Positions 56,044 to 64,000 of a stretch of 64,000 nt of DNA are shown here, piece by piece. The notes below the pieces were generated by a model. It saw nothing but the letters and a program-made list of their open reading frames with translations. It did not search any database and was not told the origin of the DNA. Both the position numbers and the translations under genes were made by a program. Each line of letters opens with the position of its first letter. The first letter of the stretch is position 1. Source of the stretch: Bacillus sp. AFS088145 (GTDB taxonomy: Bacteria > Bacillota > Bacilli > Bacillales > Bacillaceae_G); the NCBI RefSeq assembly GCF_002564465.1, contig NZ_NUUX01000019.1, forward strand, positions 1 to 64,000. Direction: 5' to 3'.

Positions 56044-58401
56044 TTACATGAAATCATAAGGTGAAAGATTTGGTAATTCGTCTGAAAGCTGAAATGGTAA
56101 ATCTTCGTTTAGTTGTACTTCACCATTTTCAATCCCTTTTAGTTTCATACATAGCGTAGTTTGTCTTTGACCATCATCTGTTCTTCCAATGCCTTGAATA
56201 AATGCATCTTGTTCACCGCACATGATTAAGAACTTCTTACTTCTTGTCACTGCAGTGTAAATTAAATTTCTTCGAAGCATTCGATAATAACTTTTGACAA
56301 TTGGTAGCACAATAATATCAAATTCACTACCTTGAGACTTATGAATTGAACAACAGTAAGCGAGAGTTAATTGAGAAAAGTCTGGTCTAGTATAAGTCAC
56401 TTCATTTCCATCAAATGAAACGATAATAATATCTTGTTGTTCAACATTTTCTTTGGCGAAAAAAATGTTTACAATTTCACCCATATCTCCATTAAAAACA
56501 TTATTTTCAGGAACGTTTACGAGTTGGAGAACTTTATCACCTGTACGAAAAGTTGTATCACCAAAATTCATTTCACGTTGCTTTTCTTTTTTAGGGTTAA
56601 ACACTTCTTGTAGCCCTTCATTTAGAGCATCAATTCCTGCTGGACCACGATACATCGGCGCTAATACTTGGATATCTCTTACAGGAAAACCTTTTTTATT
56701 GGCATTTTCACACACTTTTTTGACGACCTCAACAACTTGTTGACTTGAACAACCGATAAATGAACGATCTTTTCTTTGTTCAAATAAATCCTCGGATATT
56801 GTTCCATCTTTTATATAATGTGCAAGCGTAATAATCGATGAATCTTCTGATTGACGGTAAATATCTTTTAATCGTACGGTTGGAACTGTACCAGAGTTTA
56901 ATAAATCCTTTAAGACTTGACCTGGGCCAACAGAAGGTAATTGATCCTCATCCCCTACAAAAATGACTTGGCATCCTTCTGGAATGCTTTTGAGTAATTG
57001 ATTCCCTAACCAAACATCGACCATTGAAAACTCATCAATGATCAGTAACTTTCCATTTAAAGGATTTTCCTCATGATGGCTAAACTCCCCTTCTCTTGTC
57101 CAACCAAGTAAACGATGGATTGTTACTGCCGGTAATCCGGTTGCTTCACTCATTCTTTTTGCCGCTCTACCTGTAGGTGCAGCAAGCAAATAAGGGAATG
57201 GATCATCTTTCGGGTAAGAATGCTGATCTAATGATAAATCATGGATTGTTGAAAACAGATTAACGATTCCTTTAATAACTGTCGTTTTACCTGTACCTGG
57301 TCCACCTGTAAGGACCATCATAGCTGACTCCATAGCTTTTTTTATTGCTTTCGCTTGTGAAGGGGCATATTTTACATTCATTTTTGATTCGAGGTCTTCT
57401 AGCTCTTTTGCAAAACTAGTTTCAGTCATTTCTCCTAAATCTGGAGCACTGCTTAATAATTTTTGGATTGCATTTACAATGCCTTTCTCAGCATAATAAA
57501 GTGCAGATAAATAGATTCTCTCATCTTCCATTACTAGCTTTCCGTCTGCTACCAATCGTTTCATTTCCCGAGAAATGTCGACTGCTTCGACAAGCTCTTT
57601 ATCCTGTTTCATTAATAATTGTCTAGTTTCATCAATAAACTGATCTTGCGTTATATAAACATGTCCTTCTTGCATCGATAAATGTTCTAAAATATATATA
57701 CAACCTGCTCGTATCCGATCTGGATGATTTCCTGTAATACCGATTGCTCGACCAATTTCATCTGCTCTTCCAAACCCAATCCCATCCACATCTTCAATTA
57801 ACTTAAATGGATTTGTTCTGATAATATCTAGAGTTGATTCATTATAGGTCTTATAAATTTTAATCGATAAACCCGTTCCTATACCGTAGCTACTTAAAAA
57901 GCTGATTACTTTTTCAAGACCTTGATGAGATAGTATTGTTTCATAAATTTCTTTCGCTTTGGATTTTGCCAGCCCGGGAACACCTTCTAAGCTATCAGCA
58001 TTATCTAAAATTTTATTAATTGCACCTTCACCTAAATGGTCAACGATTTTCTCAGCTGTTTTCTTTCCAATTCCTTTAAATAAATCTGATGATAAATATT
58101 GAATAACACCTTTTTTAGTAGATGGAAGCTCTTTTTCAAATGATGAAATTTGAAATTGTTTACCATACCTCGGATGGTCTTTTACAATCCCCCTAAATGT
58201 ATATGTTTCATCTTCATTCATTCTTGGTATATTCCCAGTAATGGTCATTTCCTGTTCACAATTTGATAAATTTGTATCAACTACTTTTACCTTTGCAACA
58301 GTATAAAAATTTTCTGCATTATAAAAGATGATTGTTGTGATATGCCCTTTAATATATGGTGTCTCATCAACAAACAATTCCATTTCACTTTGGGTTTGCA
58401 T
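56044..58401 (-). CDS. recD2: RecD-like helicase RecD2 (YrrC)
   Basis: A 785-residue superfamily 1B 5'-3' DNA helicase that acts in replication fork repair without RecBC. The N-terminal extension has helix-hairpin-helix segments (about 90-200, FKGIGKKTAEKIVDHLG). Walker A is TGGPGTGKTT near residue 350, DEFSMVD is motif II, and SIHKSQGSEFD and VTRSKK are late motifs. Length is normal. Confidence 0.95.
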   Translation of the reverse strand: MQTQSEMELFVDETPYIKGHITTIIFYNAENFYTVAKVKVVDTNLSNCEQEMTITGNIPRMNEDETYTFRGIVKDHPRYGKQFQISSFEKELPSTKKGVIQYLSSDLFKGIGKKTAEKIVDHLGEGAINKILDNADSLEGVPGLAKSKAKEIYETILSHQGLEKVISFLSSYGIGTGLSIKIYKTYNESTLDIIRTNPFKLIEDVDGIGFGRADEIGRAIGITGNHPDRIRAGCIYILEHLSMQEGHVYITQDQFIDETRQLLMKQDKELVEAVDISREMKRLVADGKLVMEDERIYLSALYYAEKGIVNAIQKLLSSAPDLGEMTETSFAKELEDLESKMNVKYAPSQAKAIKKAMESAMMVLTGGPGTGKTTVIKGIVNLFSTIHDLSLDQHSYPKDDPFPYLLAAPTGRAAKRMSEATGLPAVTIHRLLGWTREGEFSHHEENPLNGKLLIIDEFSMVDVWLGNQLLKSIPEGCQVIFVGDEDQLPSVGPGQVLKDLLNSGTVPTVRLKDIYRQSEDSSIITLAHYIKDGTISEDLFEQRKDRSFIGCSSQQVVEVVKKVCENANKKGFPVRDIQVLAPMYRGPAGIDALNEGLQEVFNPKKEKQREMNFGDTTFRTGDKVLQLVNVPENNVFNGDMGEIVNIFFAKENVEQQDIIIVSFDGNEVTYTRPDFSQLTLAYCCSIHKSQGSEFDIIVLPIVKSYYRMLRRNLIYTAVTRSKKFLIMCGEQDAFIQGIGRTDDGQRQTTLCMKLKGIENGEVQLNEDLPFQLSDELPNLSPYDFM

Positions 58402-58434
58402 TTCTCCACCTCCCCGATCTAAACTAGCTTCATT

Positions 58435-59088
58435 CTACTCTTTATTTTCAATTACTTTTAAAGCATGCATAGCAAGCATATGATCATCTTGACTTTCAAT
58501 CGCTTTATTAAAATGTTCTTTCGCAGTTGTAACTTGATCATTAAACATCGCAATTATGCCTAGATTATAATGTGCATCAGCATGAAGTTCATCTAATTGT
58601 AAAACTTTTTCTAAACTAATTTTTGCTTCATCTAACATTTCTAATTTAGCTAAAGTAAGGCCATATTGGAATAATGCGTCTACATCTTTCTCATCTAGCT
58701 CAATCGCTCGTTGAAAAAATGGAAGTGCAAAACGATCTTCTCCATTATTAACACAGCATAAACCAATCATAAAATGGACATCACTATCATTCATGCCAAG
58801 TTTCACACAATGTTGAAAATGTTTTTTAGCTAATTCAAACTTTCCATCTTCAAAATACACTGTTCCAACTGCATAATGCGCTGCTGCCAATTCCGGATCA
58901 ATTTCTAAAGCCTTTTCAAAAAAAAGACAAGCTCGTTCGACATCTCCCATCGATAGTAAAAGCTGACCAAAATTAACATACGCTAATGAATTAGTAGGAT
59001 TTTCTTCAATTTCTTTCGTTAAAAAATTAGCTGCATCCTCTAAGTTACCCTCTTGCAGAGCTGCTACTCCACGTTCAAAATTATTCAT
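58435..59088 (-). CDS. yrrB: TPR-repeat protein YrrB
   Basis: A 217-residue protein made of about six tetratricopeptide repeats (for example NSLAYVNFGQLLLSMGDVE and AHYAVGTVYFEDGKFELAKK). It is probably a protein-protein scaffold; in B. subtilis yrrB follows mnmA and may help tRNA thiolation. The ATG at 59088 follows GAGGTG; the longer reading upstream has no Shine-Dalgarno. Confidence 0.9.
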   Translation of the reverse strand: MNNFERGVAALQEGNLEDAANFLTKEIEENPTNSLAYVNFGQLLLSMGDVERACLFFEKALEIDPELAAAHYAVGTVYFEDGKFELAKKHFQHCVKLGMNDSDVHFMIGLCCVNNGEDRFALPFFQRAIELDEKDVDALFQYGLTLAKLEMLDEAKISLEKVLQLDELHADAHYNLGIIAMFNDQVTTAKEHFNKAIESQDDHMLAMHALKVIENKE

Positions 59089-59264
59089 ATATGACACCTC
59101 TATGTATTTTCTTTCAATTATTTTTGATAGACTCCATTTTCTATACAAATCAGTTTAAGAAACTTAATATATCTATTTAACACTATCACACCATAGTATA
59201 CATTTCAAAGGAACGTTTCTTCAAAATTTCTACGATAAATTTAGTATTTCCATTCAAAAAAACA

Positions 59265-59287
59265 ACCCCAACCATTATGATTGGGGT
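59265..59287 (-). terminator. Intrinsic terminator of mnmA
   Basis: ACCCCAA and TTGGGGT anchor a short stem extended by CAT/ATG pairs, followed on the minus strand by UUGUUUUUUUG, nine bases after the mnmA stop. Confidence 0.85.
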
Positions 59288-59295
59288 AAATAGAT

Positions 59296-60417
<1,122 letters not shown>

Positions 60418-60441
60418 TTATATCCCCTCGCACTTAAAAAT

Positions 60442-61587
60442 TTATATTTTAACTAATCGTTTTACAATTGAAGATACACGTTCTCCAAGTATACGGATTT
60501 GTTCGTCTGTATTTCCATAACCAAAGCTGAATCGAACCGAAGAACGTATTTTAGGTGAATCTATTCCAAACATTTCAACTAAAACATGTGATGGATCTAT
60601 ACTACCAGCTGTACAAGCAGATCCGCTTGAAGCTGCTATACCTGATAAATCGAGGTTTACCAAAAATGATTCAATTGAAATATCTTCAAATGATAAGTTT
60701 AACACATGTGGTGCAAAAAACGACTCATTTCCATTCCTTTCAAAACGAATTCCATTTTCTTTTAGAACATTCATTAAAATTTCATGGAAATGCAAATAGC
60801 TTTCTATACGTTCAGCTCTTTCAATGTGAATTACTTCTACTGCTTTAGCTAATCCAATAATACCAGGAACATTTTCTGTACCCGCACGACGTTTACGCTC
60901 TTGCTGTCCGCCATATTGTAATTGTGTAAAAATTGCATTTTCACTTACAAAAAGAAAACCTACACCTTTAGGTCCATTAATTTTATGTGAGGAAATGGAT
61001 AAAAAGTCGACACCAAGTTCTTCAACATTAATTGGAATTAAGCCGTAAGCTTGTACTGCATCTGTATGGAAATGAGCTTTATGGTTACTAAGAAGTTCAC
61101 CTATTTCTTTAATTGGTTGAACTGTGCCGATTTCATTATTAACCATCATAATTGATACTAAAATTGTATCATCACGCAGTGCAGCCTTTACATCCTCTAC
61201 ATTCACACGACCTGTATGATCAACAGGTAAATAGGTAACCTCAAAGCCTTCCTTTTCAAGAGCCTGGCATGTATGTAATATAGCATGATGCTCGATGCTA
61301 GAGGTAATAATGTGCTTACCATATTTTTGATTCGCATAAGCAGCGCCTAACACAGCGAGGTTATCACTTTCCGTTCCACCGCTTGTAAAAATAATTTCGT
61401 TAACTTTTGATCCTATACTATTAGCACAAACCATGCGTGCAGTATCAATCTTTTGGCGAGCTTGTCGGCCAAATGAATGAATACTAGATGGATTTCCAAA
61501 AGTCTCTTGCATTTCTACAACCATCTTTTCAATTACTTCTGGATGCATTGGAGAAGTCGCAGCATGATCTACATAAATACGTTCCAT
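60442..61587 (-). CDS. yrvO: Cysteine desulfurase (YrvO/IscS-like)
   Basis: A 381-residue PLP enzyme that takes sulfur from cysteine. DHAATSPMHPEV at the start, FHTDAVQAYG and SSHKINGPKG (PLP lysine) are conserved; the active-site loop is SSGSACTAGS near residue 325. Its place between cymR and mnmA marks it as the sulfur donor for tRNA 2-thiolation. Confidence 0.95.
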   Translation of the reverse strand: MERIYVDHAATSPMHPEVIEKMVVEMQETFGNPSSIHSFGRQARQKIDTARMVCANSIGSKVNEIIFTSGGTESDNLAVLGAAYANQKYGKHIITSSIEHHAILHTCQALEKEGFEVTYLPVDHTGRVNVEDVKAALRDDTILVSIMMVNNEIGTVQPIKEIGELLSNHKAHFHTDAVQAYGLIPINVEELGVDFLSISSHKINGPKGVGFLFVSENAIFTQLQYGGQQERKRRAGTENVPGIIGLAKAVEVIHIERAERIESYLHFHEILMNVLKENGIRFERNGNESFFAPHVLNLSFEDISIESFLVNLDLSGIAASSGSACTAGSIDPSHVLVEMFGIDSPKIRSSVRFSFGYGNTDEQIRILGERVSSIVKRLVKI

Positions 61588-61641
61588 TTTTATTAAACCC
61601 TTTCTTTATGAAGCGTTCACCTATCTTTGAACGCACTAAAA

Positions 61642-62058
61642 TTAAATATAAAACATATATCCATTTAAATCATCAGATTCTAATTTTGCTAAATCCTCAA
61701 GACTCGTATGGTCTAACACTTCATTAATCGCTTTTTGAACACGAGTCCATAACTCTCTTTGTGCAGGATTTTCATCTTCAAGATTTTCGATTGGAGATAG
61801 TGATCCTTCAAGTGCAGTTATCACTTCACCTGCAGAAATTTCATTCGGTTCCTTTGTTAAAATATACCCACCATATGCTCCACGAATACTCTTAACTAAT
61901 CCTGCATTACGTAATAATGAAATAATTTGTTCTAAATAGTGCTCAGAAAGATTTTGTGCTTTCGCAATACTCTTGAGTGAAATTGGTTTATCACAATATC
62001 TTTTAGCTAATTCAATCATAACTGTCAGTCCGTATCTTCCCTTAGTTGAAATCTTCAT
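61642..62058 (-). CDS. cymR: Rrf2-family cysteine regulator CymR
   Basis: A 138-residue winged-helix repressor of cysteine metabolism genes in Bacillus. MKISTKGRYGLTVMIELA and NLSEHYLEQIISLLRNAGLV form the DNA-binding domain. It lacks the three clustered cysteines of IscR, which favours CymR. First gene of the cymR-yrvO-mnmA-yrrB run; the spacer to yrvO is 54 bases. Confidence 0.93.
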   Translation of the reverse strand: MKISTKGRYGLTVMIELAKRYCDKPISLKSIAKAQNLSEHYLEQIISLLRNAGLVKSIRGAYGGYILTKEPNEISAGEVITALEGSLSPIENLEDENPAQRELWTRVQKAINEVLDHTSLEDLAKLESDDLNGYMFYI

Positions 62059-62177
62059 TAATTCACTCCGTTCAATAAACTGTATCTCTTATTCTTATCA
62101 GATTTATCCTATTTTTAAACTGTAGTAATACAATTATTGTACACTATTTATCCTATAAATTCACATGCCAGGAAAAA

Positions 62178-62207
62178 AATGCACTAAACCAATTGGAAAA
62201 GTGCATT
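62178..62207 (-). terminator. Second terminator upstream of cymR
   Basis: AATGCACT and AGTGCATT form an 8-bp stem with a 14-base loop and a strong U run on the minus strand. With the hairpin at 62305 it makes a tandem barrier in front of cymR. Confidence 0.78.
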
Positions 62208-62304
62208 ATCCATCTATAATTAACTAGTCAGTTCATTTTTCATTCTCGCTATTTATCTAGTAATCTAAATATCCACAGGACAAAGATTTCCCTAACCTTC
62301 AAAA

Positions 62305-62356
62305 AAAACACCATTAATGTTATATAGTTTTAACTATACGACATTAAAAGTGTTTT
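62305..62356 (-). terminator. Terminator of the 70-residue protein gene
   Basis: AAAACAC / GTGTTTT outside and TATAGTT / AACTATA inside, with a long U run on the minus strand, 15 bases after the stop. Confidence 0.85.
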
Positions 62357-62370
62357 CATTTTTTGATTGC

Positions 62371-62583
62371 TTAACTTTTCAATTTACCAGCACGTACGAA
62401 TTGAGCGGCTGCCGCTTTTTCATCGAAATCTTCAACATTTTTTCTAGATTCTTTTATGTTGTTTAAAAAGCTTATGACTTGGAATTCGATACTTTTAATT
62501 TCGTATTCAGTATCAGCATTTAATAAATCCTCTAATAAATCTAAATAAATGGCTTTCTCTTCGGGTGTTAGCACTAGCCTCAT
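62371..62583 (-). CDS. Small helical protein of unknown function
   Basis: A 70-residue mostly alpha-helical, acidic protein (PEEKAIYLDLLEDLLNAD, EFQVISFLNNIKESRK), without cysteine or membrane segment. AAGGAGG precedes the ATG at six bases, so it is probably expressed. I do not recognise the family. It follows the DUF4257 gene on the same strand by 43 bases and ends at a strong terminator. Confidence 0.75.
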   Translation of the reverse strand: MRLVLTPEEKAIYLDLLEDLLNADTEYEIKSIEFQVISFLNNIKESRKNVEDFDEKAAAAQFVRAGKLKS

Positions 62584-62626
62584 TACAAGCCTCCTTCATC
62601 TTTTGCCAAGTAAATTATTGAAAGTA

Positions 62627-62959
62627 CTACACAATTTGCTTAGAAATATTATGCAGCGAACTTACCCTTTCCCGTTCAGTGTTAAGTGCCCTGCTTAAAA
62701 GAAAGCTTTGCGATGAGAGACCAGCTAATATACAGTATCCGATTACCATACGCATATCTTTTAACATGTTTTCTGGTATAAATAAAGAAACAAATAATGT
62801 CGCGGCTGTTGCTCCAAATAAAATATCTGCAAGAAAACCTAAATAAAAGCCTTTCTTTCGTCTCACCGGGAGCATAATCGTACCTTTGTTAAACAGGATG
62901 TGAAAAATAAATCCGGTCACTCCACCAATGACAACCGCCAGGACATAGAGCTTAACCAT
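62627..62959 (-). CDS. DUF4257-like membrane protein
   Basis: A 110-residue protein with three membrane segments (about 5-22, 40-60 and 70-88) joined by short basic loops (PVRRKKGF) and a charged tail. The pattern VIGGVTGFIFH and GFLADILFGATAATLF resembles DUF4257. Function unknown. The start at 62959 follows GGAGG at six bases; the ATG two codons upstream touches the Shine-Dalgarno. Confidence 0.72.
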   Translation of the reverse strand: MVKLYVLAVVIGGVTGFIFHILFNKGTIMLPVRRKKGFYLGFLADILFGATAATLFVSLFIPENMLKDMRMVIGYCILAGLSSQSFLLSRALNTERERVSSLHNISKQIV

Positions 62960-63267
62960 GTTCATCCTCCATTCTTAATTTTAGGTACAAAAAAAATTCC
63001 TACTTTCGTTTCGAGAATAAGTTAATCGAAATGATCGCTAGGATTGGACAAGTTCTATATAAAATATGAACAGCTTGTTCTTATTATTATAAAAGCATAA
63101 AAATAAATTATCAAAACAATTTGTAAAATTTATCCAATTGTGACAAAAAATAAGTTAAAAGACCTGAATATATATTTAAACAAATACACTACAAGACTAT
63201 TTAACTATTTCTCATTACCCTTATTATGATATATTGGAATTAAAAAGAAGCTAGAGGAGGTTTTAAG
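62960..63267. other. Divergent AT-rich promoter region
   Basis: About 300 bases between the leftward DUF4257 gene and the rightward gene at 63268. AT-rich; TATGAT near 63226 could be a -10 for the rightward gene, but no matching -35 is clear. No terminator or RNA motif seen. Confidence 0.4.
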
Positions 63268-64000
63268 TTGGCTGTACAAAGAAAATTCAAGAAAATAGTA
63301 AATCAATTACGCCACCAAGATCTATATAAGCGCGCAAAAGGCATAGACCAACTTAGAAAGTCTCTTCGATCAGGTGCTTCTATTGAATCATTAATTTATT
63401 TATTAGAAGAAGCGGGAAGTAATTTCCCGAAATCAATAGAAGATTGGGATGATGGAAGCTATCACTTAGTTGGATTTTGTTCAGAGTTTGAACTCCAAGA
63501 ATTAATAACTCCAATCGAAAAGAATTTTGAAGCTTATAGTGAACGAGCAAAACTCCAGGCTCTTTATTTATTAATAAGTCTGAAATCAGAGTTAGCTAGA
63601 GATGCTTATATACGAATCATTGAAAAAAATAGTAAACGGTACTCGCTTGATATCGATGTTCAATTCATTTTCGAAGAGACAGATTGGGCTCCAGAACTTG
63701 TAAAAAAACTAATACGCTTAATCGAAAATGAAGAAACTGCAGTTGCAATTTTCCATCTGATTCTATTGTGTAAAAGAAGTTCAATTTCTTTACCTTTTTC
63801 ATCCGCAGAGAACGATTATATAATCGAACAAATTAAAGTTTTATATAAGCTTAAACGAGATTCATATTTAAATTATAATCAAGATTACAACTTAAAATAT
63901 GTTTACCAGGCTTGGAAGGAATCTTACCTCATCGTTCGAACAGAAATGGGTATTTACCTTCAATTAATGCAATATTATTTTGACGATAGCATGCATGAAT
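63268..64000 (+). CDS. Alpha-helical protein of unknown function, truncated at window edge
   Basis: At least 244 residues, open at the right edge. The TTG start follows GAGGAGG at seven bases. The visible part is hydrophilic and appears all-alpha, with a basic N-terminus (AVQRKFKKIVNQLRHQDLYK) and repeated leucine-rich helices that could be HEAT/ARM-like. No catalytic motif seen. I do not recognise the family. Confidence 0.7.
   Translation, partial: MAVQRKFKKIVNQLRHQDLYKRAKGIDQLRKSLRSGASIESLIYLLEEAGSNFPKSIEDWDDGSYHLVGFCSEFELQELITPIEKNFEAYSERAKLQALYLLISLKSELARDAYIRIIEKNSKRYSLDIDVQFIFEETDWAPELVKKLIRLIENEETAVAIFHLILLCKRSSISLPFSSAENDYIIEQIKVLYKLKRDSYLNYNQDYNLKYVYQAWKESYLIVRTEMGIYLQLMQYYFDDSMHE

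Overview
The window is chromosomal DNA from a low-GC, endospore-forming, naturally competence-capable member of the Bacillaceae. Evidence: the hrcA-grpE-dnaK-dnaJ heat-shock operon with a perfect CIRCE, sporulation genes (gpr, sigK with its pro-sequence, sda), the comE locus, two T-box leaders, and long runs of gene order shared with Bacillus subtilis (the yqe/com region and the yrr/yrz region). Shine-Dalgarno sequences are strong and intrinsic terminators are abundant. I see no phage, transposase, CRISPR array, rRNA or tRNA gene. Gene order comparisons with B. subtilis are from memory.

Region 1 (1-34 kb). A dispersed-repeat fragment lies at the left edge, followed by a short-chain dehydrogenase-like gene and an odd 65-residue repeat peptide. 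Then comes the heat-shock and translation block, read leftwards: lepA, hemW, hrcA, grpE, dnaK, dnaJ, prmA, rsmE, mtaB. To its right are yqxA, gpr, rpsT, holA, yqzM, comEC/comEA, comER, the yqeM-rsfS-yqeK-yhbY-aroE-yqeH-yqeG operon, sda with a DnaA-box cluster, and psd. Three genes expected here are missing: spoIIP (gpr/yqxA), comEB (comEA/comEC) and nadD (yhbY/yqeK). A nucleotidyltransferase gene has been inserted between rpsT and holA. From 27.8 kb a less conserved stretch carries a small alarmone synthetase, a CPBP protease, a two-gene fluoride channel bracketed by two copies of a structured ~200-bp element, an AHSA1-like protein, an acetyltransferase and an M29 aminopeptidase.

Region 2 (33.4-41 kb). 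An aromatic amino acid operon (aroA-tyrA) lies behind a probable tyrosine T-box. It is followed by an uninterrupted sigK, yrhC, an ABC exporter with its own TetR regulator and a two-operator promoter, and mtnN.

Region 3 (41-62 kb). This is the yrr block, read leftwards: cymR-iscS-mnmA-yrrB, recD2, yrzR, yrzQ, an acetyltransferase, yrrI, T-box-alaS, ireB-ruvX-yrzB, mltG, trmR-trhP1-trhP2-udk-greA-pbpI-yrrS. It couples tRNA modification (wobble uridine hydroxylation and methylation, 2-thiolation), sulfur supply, alanine charging and cell-wall synthesis. The right edge (62-64 kb) has two small proteins of unknown function and a truncated alpha-helical protein.

The most notable unexplained structures are: the paired crcB-flanking elements, whose terminal hairpins differ between copies but match within each copy; two genes (pbpI, yrrI) whose Shine-Dalgarno lies in the 3' arm of a terminator-like hairpin with the U-tract just before the start codon; and the three gene losses from otherwise conserved operons.
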